DNA from: Microbacteriaceae bacterium VKM Ac-2854
Lineage (GTDB): Bacteria > Actinomycetota > Actinomycetes > Actinomycetales > Microbacteriaceae
Assembly: GCA_013205085.1 (NCBI GenBank)
Contig: JABMLH010000001.1
Span: 558,001 to 622,000, forward strand
Direction: 5' to 3'
Length of the DNA: 64,000 nucleotides
In this document: positions 1 to 8,283 of the stretch, in pieces
Layout: each line of letters opens with the position of its first letter
Position numbering within the stretch: the stretch's first letter is position 1
Position numbers and translations under genes: made by a program
Notes under the pieces: generated by a model
Told to the model about the DNA's origin: nothing
Seen by the model: only the letters and a program-made list of their open reading frames with translations
Databases searched by the model: none

Positions 1-123
1 CGCGAAGCGCGACGGCGAGCGTCCGGCGAAGTCATCGACGACGTCGCGGATGCGCCCGAGCCCGGCGAACGGCGAGATCGGGGACGCCCCGGCCGGCCGG
101 CGCGGCGGCTGCCGGATCACCAC
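1..123 (-). CDS. Possible 5' end of a gene running off the left edge
   Basis: From a GTG at 123 (or the next GTG at 120) the minus strand is open to the edge of the window, about 41 codons with very G/C-rich third positions. It begins MVIRQPPRRPAGASP and later reads GRIRDVVDDFAG. I do not recognise a family and see no clear ribosome-binding site. It would be divergent from the ArsR-type gene at 273. It could equally be chance open frame in GC-rich DNA. Confidence 0.3.
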   Translation of the reverse strand, partial: MVIRQPPRRPAGASPISPFAGLGRIRDVVDDFAGRSPSRFA

Positions 124-272
124 GAACGCATCTGCTCTCGCACGGCAGCCATGCTACCCGCGGCGTCATCCGGCGCCGCGCCGCGTTCGCGCCTCCGGCC
201 CGCATGCCGTCCGGCGCATATGCACAGGCGATGCGGTGGCCACGGCTCGGCGTCGCTGACTACCCTGGGGGC

Positions 273-704
273 ATGGCAGACATCTTCGCGGTGATCGCGG
301 ACGGCACCCGTCGCGACATCCTCTCGATCCTGCTCGATCGGCGGGTCGGTCGAGAGGGGCGCGGTCCGGAGATCAGCGTGTCCGAGATCGTCGCCCACCT
401 CGAACTCAGTCAGCCCACGGTGTCCAAACACCTCAAGGTGCTGCGGGAGGCCGAGCTGGTCACCGTGCGCGAGGAGGGTCAGCACCGCTACTACTCGCTC
501 GACTACACGCCGTTGGAATCCGTGGAGGACTGGCTGCTTCCCTTCCTCACCGCGGAGGAGGAGGCCGAGGCGGCGATCGACGAGTCGACGGCGGCCCGGG
601 CGGAGTCGCTGGGCCGGGCGATCGCGGAGACCACTCACCAGGTGAGCACGGTTGTGCACGAGCTGCAGAGCAAGGTGGCCGAAGCGCTGCGGATCAAGAA
701 GTAA
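273..704 (+). CDS. ArsR-type winged-helix transcriptional regulator
   Basis: A 143-residue DNA-binding protein. Residues about 1-85 form an ArsR-like winged helix: the opening IFAVIADGTRRDILSIL is typical of the family, followed by the recognition helix LSQPTVSKHLKVLREAELV and the wing EGQHRYYSL. The rest, from about residue 90, is acidic and helical and may serve dimerisation. No metal-binding cysteine pair is visible, so metal sensing is unlikely. The start is the ATG at 273; an in-frame ATG at 204 is rejected because a -10-like TACCCT at 261-266 sits six bases before 273, the leaderless arrangement common in this window. It lies upstream of the bS22 gene. The target is unknown. Confidence 0.8.
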   Translation: MADIFAVIADGTRRDILSILLDRRVGREGRGPEISVSEIVAHLELSQPTVSKHLKVLREAELVTVREEGQHRYYSLDYTPLESVEDWLLPFLTAEEEAEAAIDESTAARAESLGRAIAETTHQVSTVVHELQSKVAEALRIKK

Positions 705-761
705 CGTGTCGCGCCACCCGGTGGAGGCCCGATCTGGTATCGAAGTCCGGCGGGAACTCGT

Positions 762-769
762 GTAACATC
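762..769 (+). promoter_or_regulatory. Candidate -10 region for the bS22 gene
   Basis: TGTAACAT lies about 65 bases before the bS22 start and has an extended -10 form (TG plus TAACAT). The resulting leader of about 55 bases holds a short AT-rich stretch and could fold locally. No good -35 was seen. Confidence 0.35.
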
Positions 770-831
770 GCGGAAGGCAAATTTTGCATGGCCGTCTGCC
801 CGGCGGTCGCCCTGAACGTTGTGAGGTCTTC

Positions 832-930
832 GTGGGTTCTGTTATCAAGAAGCGTCGCAAGCGTATGGCGAAGAAGAAGCACCGCAAGCTGCTTCGTAAG
901 ACTCGCCACCAGCGTCGCAACAAGAAGTAG
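832..930 (+). CDS. Small ribosomal subunit protein bS22 (AURKAIP1/COX24 domain)
   Basis: A 32-residue, extremely basic protein starting at the GTG at 832: MGSVIKKRRKRMAKKKHRKL, then LRKTRHQRRNKK. More than half of the residues are Lys or Arg. The sequence matches the COX24/AURKAIP1-type tiny proteins of Actinobacteria that were recognised as ribosomal protein bS22 in mycobacterial ribosome structures; the family link is knowledge, the ribosomal role here is inferred. A GAGG lies upstream. A strong hairpin follows at 952-985, so it is probably a monocistronic, highly expressed gene. Confidence 0.88.
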   Translation: MGSVIKKRRKRMAKKKHRKLLRKTRHQRRNKK

Positions 931-951
931 GCCCCGGCCTCTTCGAAGCTC

Positions 952-985
952 GAGCGCTCGATCCCATCCGTGGGGCCGAGCGCTC
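952..985 (+). terminator. Hairpin terminator after bS22
   Basis: GAGCGCTCG at 952-960 is exactly complementary to CGAGCGCTC at 977-985, and an inner CCCA/TGGG extends the stem. AATGCTTTAAAA follows. It sits 21 bases past the bS22 stop and before the next gene, so it probably ends that transcript. Confidence 0.6.
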
Positions 986-1073
986 AATGCTTTAAAACGA
1001 CCTCAGGCCGCGCGGGGTGAAGGCGTGCGCCGCCGATTCTGGACCGGCGTTCGGCTTCCGGTAACCTTCCGAG

Positions 1074-1343
1074 GTGGCGAAAACCGAGCTGACCCTTGTT
1101 GGAAAGCCGGGCTGTCACCTGTGTGACGACGCGCGCGAGGTGATCGAGACGGTTCTGGCCGAACTCGAGGGCCTCGAGGGGGCACCCGCCGTCTCGCTGT
1201 CCGAGGTCTCGATCCTGGATGATGCTGCGTTGCACGAGAAGTACGTCGAGGAGATCCCCGTCCTGCTCATCGACGGCAAGGTCCACAACTATTGGCGCAT
1301 TGATCCGACGCGCCTTCGCAGAGCCCTCCTGGAGAAGTCATGA
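1074..1343 (+). CDS. Glutaredoxin-like thioredoxin-fold protein (DUF836 type)
   Basis: An 89-residue protein with a thioredoxin-fold signature: the strand TELTLVGKPGCHLCDDA carries the CHLC redox motif at about residues 14-17, and the cis-proline loop EEIPVLLIDGKV is at about 63-74. It is probably a cytoplasmic thiol-disulfide oxidoreductase; the partner is unknown. It starts at the GTG at 1074, six bases after a -10-like TAACCT (1062-1067), so the transcript is probably leaderless. Its stop overlaps the next gene's start (ATGA at 1340-1343), so the two should be translationally coupled. Confidence 0.82.
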   Translation: MAKTELTLVGKPGCHLCDDAREVIETVLAELEGLEGAPAVSLSEVSILDDAALHEKYVEEIPVLLIDGKVHNYWRIDPTRLRRALLEKS

Positions 1344-1642
1344 CCATTCGTCACGTGGTGGCGTGGAAGCTGAACGCCATCGACCCGGCTCAGCGCGCCG
1401 AACACTTCGAGCAGATCGCCGCGTCGCTGAAGAGCCTGCTGCCGCTGATCCCGGAGATCCAGTCGATGACGGTCGGTCGGAACAGCCTGTTCCCGAAGGA
1501 CAACTTCGACATGGTTCTGATCGCGGACTACGCCGACGCGGATGCTCTGAACGCCTACATCGAGCACCCGGATCACCGCCGAGTGGCGGGTTCGATCCGC
1601 CCCCTGGTGCGCGAGCGCGCCTGCGTCGACTTCGAGGTGTAG
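1340..1642 (+). CDS. Dabb-family (stress-responsive A/B barrel) protein
   Basis: A 100-residue single-domain protein starting MTIRHVVAWKL, the characteristic first strand and His of the Dabb ferredoxin-like barrel. The later segments DNFDMVLIADYADADAL and YIEHPDHRRVAG complete the fold. Members form dimers and many have no known activity, so only the family is assigned. It overlaps the thioredoxin-fold gene by four bases, which implies a two-gene operon. Confidence 0.8.
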   Translation: MTIRHVVAWKLNAIDPAQRAEHFEQIAASLKSLLPLIPEIQSMTVGRNSLFPKDNFDMVLIADYADADALNAYIEHPDHRRVAGSIRPLVRERACVDFEV

Positions 1643-1862
1643 CTCCTCGAGCCGGTTCGCGGTTCCTCAGCCGGACCGGGCAACGACGACCCGCTGACGA
1701 GGTGCGAGACCCCGTGGCCGGCAGCGATATCAAAACGTTGTCGAGAACGGTCGTCGACGGTCACGGGGATGCCTCATCATTTGCTCAGGGGGCGGTTCGC
1801 TCCCGTTCAGGTGCACCGGGAACCACGCGATGGCGTGCGCCCGGTGCTGGGGAAGGATCCAC

Positions 1863-3344
1863 GTGTTCCGATCACGCCGATGCCGGGGGGCATCATTCAT
1901 CGCACTCGCCGCGGTCGTCGGAGCGCTCGCGCTCCCGAGTGCGGCGTCTGCAGAGGAACCGGCGTCGCCGGTCCTGACCGTGGCAGCCGAGTCGACCGCG
2001 ACATCGTCGCCGACCACCACGCCCGAGCCGAGTGCCACCACTGCGCCGACCGCGACGCCCGCACCGGCGATCACCACCGCGCCGACGGACGTACCGGTCG
2101 CGGGCGCCGATCCGGAGCCCGTCCCGACGACGCCGCAGATCGCGCTGGCGCACGACACCTTCACCGTCGGGACGTGGGGCGACGGCCTCGACATCACCGG
2201 CGGCCTGTTCCACCCCGGAGACGGTGTCCGTGTCTCCATCGTCGAGTCCGGTGTCGAGCTGTCGGGAACGACGGCGACGGTCGCCGCGGACGGCACCATC
2301 TCGGTTCTCGACTGGGACCCGGTCTCGACGGCGAATCCCGACATCACCGACCAGGCGCTCCCGCACCAGTCGGTGAATGGGGACCCGATGAACGTCGAGG
2401 TGAGTGGACGCTCCTTCGACGGCAGCGAGGCGGTGACCTCCAACAGTGTTCCGCTGGACGTGGAATTGGCGGGGCCATCGGCTCGGCTCTCGATCTCGGA
2501 GGACAACTCGCCCGTCGCTGACGGAGCGAGCCTGCGGGTGGAGACGGTCGAGCACCTCGGTCTCTGGGCGCAGTTCGCCGGATTCGAACGCGATGAATCC
2601 GTCCAGCTGACTCTGCGTGCACCGGACGGTTCGGAGAAGACGCTCGACGCCTCGCACACGGAACCGCTCTACGGATCGGTCGGCGTGGAGTTGTCCGGCG
2701 GATTCACCGCACCGTTCGATCAGTTCGGACGATTCACCGTGACCGCGACCGGGTCCGACAGCGCACGCACGGCATCGATCGCCTTCGACATCGTTCCGTC
2801 CACTGCTCCCGGCATCTCCATCTGGCCCCGCACCTCCAGCGATTACGACTACCCGGCCGACTACCCGTACCCGCGCAGTGGCGGAGCGCTCTGGGGCTTC
2901 GGCGCGGCGGAGCAGGTCGTCGTCGGGATCTACGATGCGGCAGCGGTGCGGCAGCAACTGGTCGACGGCGGTACCACGGTTTCTCGGACCGTGAACCGGG
3001 TCGGTTTCTCGCCGCTGAGCCTGGGCGACTCGCCGCTCGCCGTCGGCGCGGACGGGGTCTACTGCGTGGTGGCGGTCGGCGCCCACACGGGCCGGACGGC
3101 ATCGACTACGTTCGAGTACAGCGCGGACGGGAGCTTCTCGCCGACCGGCGACACCGACTGCTCTCAGGCCGTCGCCGCCGCGACCCGCACCGGTACCACC
3201 GTCGTGACGGCCGGATCCCGATCGCTCGCCTCGACCGGCGTCTCGACGGAGGCGCCGCTCGCCCTCGCCGGTCTGGCGGTGCTGGCCGGCATCGCACTGG
3301 TCGTGACCCGTCGATTCGGTCGACGTCGAGGTCTGACCCGCTGA
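1863..3344 (+). CDS. Cell-wall-anchored surface protein with LASTG sorting signal
   Basis: A 493-residue secreted protein of unknown function. Residues about 1-30 form a signal peptide (basic stretch, ALAAVVGALALPSAASA). A Thr/Pro/Ala-rich linker spans about 40-75. The body looks like repeated beta domains, with phrases such as HDTFTVGTWGDGLDITG. At the C terminus LASTG (455-459) is followed by a hydrophobic helix and a basic tail (RRFGRRR), a sortase signal of the LAxTG type associated with class E sortases. The GTG at 1863 is preferred over an ATG at 1830 because GGGGAAGGA lies just before it and the signal peptide then starts properly. Confidence 0.75.
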   Translation: MFRSRRCRGASFIALAAVVGALALPSAASAEEPASPVLTVAAESTATSSPTTTPEPSATTAPTATPAPAITTAPTDVPVAGADPEPVPTTPQIALAHDTFTVGTWGDGLDITGGLFHPGDGVRVSIVESGVELSGTTATVAADGTISVLDWDPVSTANPDITDQALPHQSVNGDPMNVEVSGRSFDGSEAVTSNSVPLDVELAGPSARLSISEDNSPVADGASLRVETVEHLGLWAQFAGFERDESVQLTLRAPDGSEKTLDASHTEPLYGSVGVELSGGFTAPFDQFGRFTVTATGSDSARTASIAFDIVPSTAPGISIWPRTSSDYDYPADYPYPRSGGALWGFGAAEQVVVGIYDAAAVRQQLVDGGTTVSRTVNRVGFSPLSLGDSPLAVGADGVYCVVAVGAHTGRTASTTFEYSADGSFSPTGDTDCSQAVAAATRTGTTVVTAGSRSLASTGVSTEAPLALAGLAVLAGIALVVTRRFGRRRGLTR

Positions 3345-3359
3345 CGACGCACAACCACG

Positions 3360-3411
3360 AAAAGGGTTGTCACTTTGTCGGTGCGAAGCCGACAAAGTGA
3401 CAACCCTTTTT
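3360..3411. terminator. Long hairpin between convergent genes (repeat family A, copy 1)
   Basis: A 22-base arm at 3360-3381 is perfectly complementary to 3389-3410, with a seven-base loop. Arms start with A-runs and end with T-runs, so it can act as a terminator in both directions between the surface-protein gene and lacZ. The core AAGGGTTGTCACTTTGTC recurs at 12412-12459. Confidence 0.75.
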
Positions 3412-3422
3412 GGGTGAGCAGG

Positions 3423-6380
3423 TCAGCGCAGCGGGGTGAACCGGGCGGTGATCGTCGCGGCCTGCGGGCGCAGGATGTGATCGGGCCAGACGTCGGGGCC
3501 GCAGGCGCGGGAGCCGAGGCCGTGTTGAGCCGCGTCGAGCCAGAGGTAGACGTGATCGGACGCCGGCAGTTCGTGCGGATGCGCGGCGGCGGTCACCTGC
3601 TCGGCGGTGTGTCGACGCAGGGTGAACCCCGGTCGGCGGCCCTGGGCATCCGCAGCGGTCTCGATGCGCAGCCACGGGGAGCCGCCCTCGAACAGCGTCA
3701 GCTCGCGCAGTTCGCTGTGGTGCCCGCTCTCCTGCGGGCGCGCGTAGTCGACGACGAGATCGTCGACGTCGGCCGCGTAGCGCCCGACCAGCGCGGAGCG
3801 CCGACTGTCGGGATATGATTCGCGCTCGCCGGTGCCGAACCATTCCGCCCGGTCCACGGATCCGGGCAGCGCGAACCGGATGCCGAGCCGCGGCCAGTGC
3901 AGTCGCCAATCGCCGGTGGGGGCGAGATCGACGCGCAGCACCAGCGCGTCGCCGTCACGGCTCCAGCGCTCATGCGAGAGCAGCGCCTGCTTCGAGTCGG
4001 CGGCGGCGTAGCGCACCCGGCGCGAGGCCGGCTGCACCTCTTCGACGCGGGCGCTCAGACGGTCGAGCCCGGCGTGCCGCCAGACGTCGGCGGAGGACGG
4101 CGCGATCGCACCCTGACCCCGGTCGGTCCACGGATCCGCGAGGTCGTAGCTGCCGTATCCGCTGGTCGCCAGGGCGGAGCCACCCTCGTCGTTGTCGGTC
4201 GGCGCGCGCCAGAGTTCGGCCCGCGGGCCCGCGACGGAGAGTCCGCCGAGCGTTGTCACGCGCCCGTGCGACACGCCCTCGATCGCCGGCCCGGAGCGCG
4301 GCCAGATGACCCCGACCGCCGCCGCGATCAGCTGTTGCGCCGCGACGATCACGTGGCCCGCGTTCGCCCAGCTCGTATCCGCCGCGAGCACCGCCTCGAC
4401 CGTGAGCCAGGTCTCGCCCTGCGGCGAGATGCTCGGTCGCGGCACGCGCGCCGTGCCGCCGGCTGGCACGGCGCCGACGCGGAGGACGCCGGCGTCGGTG
4501 GCATGACCGTCGTGGCTGATGCTCCACCAGAACTCGAGGTCGCCGAGATCGGCGCTGTGCCGCTTGTTCTCGACCACGACCTCGTCGCCCTCGAAGCGGA
4601 TCCGCACCGGCGAGACGACGTGCTTCCACTCGTGCAGTCCCGGGGTCGCGGTGCCATCGGAGAGCACCATGCCGTCCATCACGAAGTTCGCGTCGTGCAC
4701 GATCTCGCCGAAGTCGCCGCCGTAGGCGTAGTACTCCACGCCGTCCGGCGTTGTGGTGCGCAGGCCGTGGTCGCGCCACTCCCAGACGAAACCGCCGTGC
4801 AGCCGCGGATACTCGTCCACCAGATCCTCGTACTGGTCGATCGCGCCCGGGCCGTTGCCCATCGCGTGCACGTACTCGCAGAGCAGGAACGGCTTCGTGC
4901 GCTGGCGGGCGGACTCGGCGGCCGAGCAGCCCAGCAGCAGCGAACGATCGTCGTCACGGCCGATCGAGCGCGTCTCGGCGATCGAGGAGTACATCCGCGA
5001 GTACACGTCGGTGTACGCGCCGGCGTAGTCGCCCTCGTAGTGCACCGGTCGCTCCGGGTCGCGCTCGTGCACCCAGGCCGACATCGCGGCGAGGTTCGCG
5101 CCGCTGCCGGATTCGTTGCCGAGCGACCACAGCACGATCGACGGATGGTTCTTGTCGCGCTCGAGGGTTCGCTCGATCCGCTCGAGGTACGCCTCGCGCC
5201 AGGCCGGATCGTCGCTGGGGTTGCCGCGCCACTCCTCGTGGGCGACGCCGCGCTTCTCGAAGGCGTGCGTCTCGAGGTCGCACTCCAGGATCACCCAGAA
5301 GCCCAGCTCGTCCGCGAGATCGAGCAGGCGCGGATGCGGCGGGTAGTGGCTGGTGCGGATCGCGTTCACGTTGAACCGCTTCATCTGCGCGAGGTCCTCG
5401 CGAGCGAACTCTTCGTCGAAGACGCGGCCGCGATCAGGGTGCGTCTCGTGCCGGTTCACGCCGTGGAAGGTGACCTGGCGGCCGTTCACCAAGAAGAGGT
5501 CGCCGCGGATCTCGACCGTGCGGAAGCCGACGCGCAGGCTGATCGTCTCGGCGCTGTTCGACACGGTCGCGTCGTACAGCCGAGGCACCTCCGCGGACCA
5601 GGGCTCGACGGCTGCGACCTCGATCGGGGCGACCTCCGCCGCCGAGGCCCAGCTGACGTCGATGCCGAGCTCGGGCACCCGCACGGCGACGGGGTAGCTC
5701 GCGCCCGTGAGCTCCGCCGTCAGCACCCCCGCGCCGTCGGCGTAGGAGGCGCGCAGCCAGACGTCGTCCAGGCCGTCGACCGGGCGGGCCTGCAGCGTGA
5801 CCGAGCGGAAGATGCCGGGCAGCCACCACTGGTCCTGATCCTCGACGTACGTTGCGGCCGACCACTGGTTCACTCGCACGACGATCACGTTCTCGCCCGG
5901 ATGCACCAGCTCGGTCACGTCGTACTCGTGCGCGAGCCGGCTGCCGACTCCGGTGCCGACCGGCTCGCCGTTCAGCCAGACGGTGAAGAACGACTCCACA
6001 CCCTCGAAGCGCAGCAGCACCGCGGCGTCCGGCCAGTCGGGCAGAACGAAGCTGCGCCGGTAGTCGCCGGTGGGGTTCTCGTCCGGCCCGTGCGGCGGAT
6101 CGATCGGGAACGGCAGCTGCACATTGGTGTAGATGGGCGCGCCGTGCCCGTGCAGCACCCAGTGCGCGGGCACCGGCAAGGTGCCCCAGGCGGAGTCGTC
6201 GTAGTCGACCGCGGCGACATCCAGAACGGATTCGCCCGCAGGCAGCACATCGTACGAGCCGGGCGCGGTCGGGTCGCCGGCCAGCAGCCGGAACCGCCAG
6301 TCGCCGTCGAGCGACAGCGTCGGAGCATCGGAATGCAGACAGGAGCGGGCGGGGAGGGTGCCGGTCGAAACGAGCGTCAC
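3423..6380 (-). CDS. lacZ: Beta-galactosidase, glycoside hydrolase family 2 (LacZ type)
   Basis: A 985-residue cytoplasmic enzyme hydrolysing terminal beta-galactosides. N-terminal jelly-roll and immunoglobulin-like domains (about 1-330) include DGDWRF and VPAHW. The TIM barrel shows GVNRHETHPDRGR and RTSHYPPHP, the acid/base Glu423 in LGNESGSG and the nucleophile Glu502 in LCEYVHAMGNG. The C-terminal domain ends HVYLWLDAAQHGLGSRACG, as in LacZ. The start is a GTG at 6380 that overlaps the permease stop by four bases; the open frame further upstream is only a shadow of the permease. It is the last gene of the sugar-uptake operon, so the transporter probably brings in its substrate. No signal peptide is present. 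Confidence 0.93.
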   Translation of the reverse strand: MTLVSTGTLPARSCLHSDAPTLSLDGDWRFRLLAGDPTAPGSYDVLPAGESVLDVAAVDYDDSAWGTLPVPAHWVLHGHGAPIYTNVQLPFPIDPPHGPDENPTGDYRRSFVLPDWPDAAVLLRFEGVESFFTVWLNGEPVGTGVGSRLAHEYDVTELVHPGENVIVVRVNQWSAATYVEDQDQWWLPGIFRSVTLQARPVDGLDDVWLRASYADGAGVLTAELTGASYPVAVRVPELGIDVSWASAAEVAPIEVAAVEPWSAEVPRLYDATVSNSAETISLRVGFRTVEIRGDLFLVNGRQVTFHGVNRHETHPDRGRVFDEEFAREDLAQMKRFNVNAIRTSHYPPHPRLLDLADELGFWVILECDLETHAFEKRGVAHEEWRGNPSDDPAWREAYLERIERTLERDKNHPSIVLWSLGNESGSGANLAAMSAWVHERDPERPVHYEGDYAGAYTDVYSRMYSSIAETRSIGRDDDRSLLLGCSAAESARQRTKPFLLCEYVHAMGNGPGAIDQYEDLVDEYPRLHGGFVWEWRDHGLRTTTPDGVEYYAYGGDFGEIVHDANFVMDGMVLSDGTATPGLHEWKHVVSPVRIRFEGDEVVVENKRHSADLGDLEFWWSISHDGHATDAGVLRVGAVPAGGTARVPRPSISPQGETWLTVEAVLAADTSWANAGHVIVAAQQLIAAAVGVIWPRSGPAIEGVSHGRVTTLGGLSVAGPRAELWRAPTDNDEGGSALATSGYGSYDLADPWTDRGQGAIAPSSADVWRHAGLDRLSARVEEVQPASRRVRYAAADSKQALLSHERWSRDGDALVLRVDLAPTGDWRLHWPRLGIRFALPGSVDRAEWFGTGERESYPDSRRSALVGRYAADVDDLVVDYARPQESGHHSELRELTLFEGGSPWLRIETAADAQGRRPGFTLRRHTAEQVTAAAHPHELPASDHVYLWLDAAQHGLGSRACGPDVWPDHILRPQAATITARFTPLR

Positions 6381-7309
6381 TTGACGGATCCTTCGGTGAG
6401 GCCGCCGCGCCAGAAGCGCTGCAGCACGATCATGGCGATGGCGAGCGGGATGATCGACAGCAGCACGCCGCCGGTGGTCAGCTCGTAGAACTCCGGTAGC
6501 CGGTCCACCTGGCTGAGCCAGTTGTTCAGGCCGAGCGTGATCGGGAACAGCTTCGTGTCGCTGAGCATCACCAGCGGCAGGAAGTAGTTGTTCCAGATAC
6601 CCACGAGCTGGAACAGGAACACCGTGACCAGCGCGGGCGTCAGGATCCGCAGGCCCAGGGTGTGGAAGATCCGCAGCTCGCCGGCGCCGTCGATCCGCGC
6701 CGCCTCGATGATGGCCGTGTCGACCGTGGCCTGCGCGTAGATCCGGCAGAGGAACAGGCCGAACGGCGAGACCAGCGACGGGATCAGCACGCTCCAGTAG
6801 GTGTTCGCAATGCCCATCTGGCTGAAGAGCAGGAACAGCGGCAGCGCCGTGGCCGTGCCGGGCACCAGCACGCCCGCGAGGATCGTGCCGAAGACGAGCT
6901 TGCTGCCGCGGAACTGGTACTTCGCCAGCGCGTAGCCGCCCGCCGCGGCGAGGTAGGTCGCCAGCAGCGCGCCGACGCCGGCGTAGAGCACCGAGTTCAG
7001 GAACCAGCGCACGAAGATGCCGCCGTCGTAGGTGAGCACCTGGCCGAGGTTGTCCCAGAGCGCGAAGGTGGGCGCGAACCAGAATCCGTAGGTGGCGAAC
7101 AGGTCCTCGGTGCTCTTGGTCGCGGCGACCACGACCCAATAGACGGGGATCAGGAAGTACAGCGCGACGATCACCAGGATCGCCGTGACGATGATGGCGG
7201 AGGCGCGGCTGCGGCCGGCGGAGCGGTCGGGGCCCTTCTGGCGGCGCGGCTTCGAGGGCGTGTCGGCGGTGACGATGCCTGTGGTCGAGGTTTCGAGCGT
7301 GTCGGTCAT
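6377..7309 (-). CDS. Sugar ABC transporter permease (MalG/LacG type)
   Basis: A 310-residue inner-membrane permease of the carbohydrate uptake-1 family. After a charged N terminus, six hydrophobic segments run from about residue 38 to 300. The cytoplasmic EAA loop that docks the ATPase is visible as IIEAARIDGAGELRIFHTLG. The ATG at 7309 overlaps the stop of the preceding permease (ATGA), and its own stop overlaps the lacZ GTG. No ATPase gene is in the operon, so a shared MsiK-like ATPase elsewhere is expected; that is inference from common actinobacterial practice. Confidence 0.92.
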   Translation of the reverse strand: MTDTLETSTTGIVTADTPSKPRRQKGPDRSAGRSRASAIIVTAILVIVALYFLIPVYWVVVAATKSTEDLFATYGFWFAPTFALWDNLGQVLTYDGGIFVRWFLNSVLYAGVGALLATYLAAAGGYALAKYQFRGSKLVFGTILAGVLVPGTATALPLFLLFSQMGIANTYWSVLIPSLVSPFGLFLCRIYAQATVDTAIIEAARIDGAGELRIFHTLGLRILTPALVTVFLFQLVGIWNNYFLPLVMLSDTKLFPITLGLNNWLSQVDRLPEFYELTTGGVLLSIIPLAIAMIVLQRFWRGGLTEGSVK

Positions 7310-8283
7310 GAGCTCTTCCGGTTCGAGAGCGAGAGGAAGGTGAAGGAGAGCGCGAACGCGACGACCGCGATCAGCACGGCCTGCGCGGCGGCGACGTTGT
7401 AGTCGTTGTAGGCGAAGGCGGTCGTGTACGCGCTGAGGTTCGGCGTGTACTGGCTGTCGATCGCCGGGGCGACGGTCTTGAGCACCTGCGCCTCCGCGAA
7501 CAGCTGCAGCGTGCCGATGATCGAGAAGATCGTGGTCAGCACCAGAGCCGGGCGGATGAGGGGTAGCTGGATGCTGGTCGCGACGCGGAAGGTGGACGCG
7601 CCGTCGACTTTGGCCGCCTCGTACAGCTCGATCGGGATCGACTTGAGCTGCGCGACGATGATCAGCATGTTGTAGCCCGTGTAGCTCCAGAGCGAGATGT
7701 TCGCGATCGACCAGAGCACCGAGTTCGCGCCGAGGAAGTCGGGCTGCAGGCCCACGAGGTTCGCGGCGTCGATGATCGGGCTGAGGCCGGGCACGTACAG
7801 GAACGACCAGAGAATTGTCGCGATCACCCCGGGCACGCCGTAGGGCAGGAAGTACGCGGCGCGGAAGAAGCCGGGCCAGCGCGCGGAGGCGGACTCGAGC
7901 ATCAGCGCCAGCACGGTGCAGAGCGCGATCATCACGGGCACCTGCACGATGCCGAAGAGGAACATCCGGCCGATGGAGGCGATGAAGTTGCCGTCGGCGA
8001 GCGCCTGCGCGTAGTTGTCGAAGCCGGCGAAGCTCTGCGTCACTCCGGCCTCGCCGAAGAGTCCGGAACGGGTGACCTTGGTGAAGCTGGAGCCGATCGC
8101 GACGACGATCGGCACGAGGAAGGTGAGGATGAACAGCGCCAGGAAGGGGCCGAGCAGGATCCAGGGGGCACGCTTGACGGAGCCGGAGCGGGAGGACTTC
8201 ACGCCGGCGCCTGTGCTGGCCGGTCGGGCCGTTGCGCCGCCGTTGCGGGCGCTGGGGCGGGTGGCGGGCTGAGGGACAGTCAT
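7306..8283 (-). CDS. Sugar ABC transporter permease (MalF/LacF type)
   Basis: A 325-residue membrane protein pairing with the downstream permease. About 35 N-terminal residues are polar, then APWILLGPFLALFIL begins the first membrane helix. The EAA loop reads LYEAAKVDGASTFRVATSIQ near residue 225. It starts at the ATG at 8283, overlapping the binding-protein stop by four bases, and ends in a four-base overlap with the next permease. These overlaps tie expression of the whole import system together. Confidence 0.92.
   Translation of the reverse strand: MTVPQPATRPSARNGGATARPASTGAGVKSSRSGSVKRAPWILLGPFLALFILTFLVPIVVAIGSSFTKVTRSGLFGEAGVTQSFAGFDNYAQALADGNFIASIGRMFLFGIVQVPVMIALCTVLALMLESASARWPGFFRAAYFLPYGVPGVIATILWSFLYVPGLSPIIDAANLVGLQPDFLGANSVLWSIANISLWSYTGYNMLIIVAQLKSIPIELYEAAKVDGASTFRVATSIQLPLIRPALVLTTIFSIIGTLQLFAEAQVLKTVAPAIDSQYTPNLSAYTTAFAYNDYNVAAAQAVLIAVVAFALSFTFLSLSNRKSS

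Noticed and set aside
3897-6488. An 863-codon open frame on the plus strand opposite lacZ
   Set aside because: It is the antisense shadow of a clear GH2 enzyme; its translation is rich in Arg, Val, Asp and Ala with no domain, as expected from GC-rich coding DNA read backwards.
6380-7139. Longer lacZ reading frame extending into the permease gene
   Set aside because: The extension is out-of-frame permease sequence; the GTG at 6380 overlaps the permease stop in the same way as the other operon junctions.
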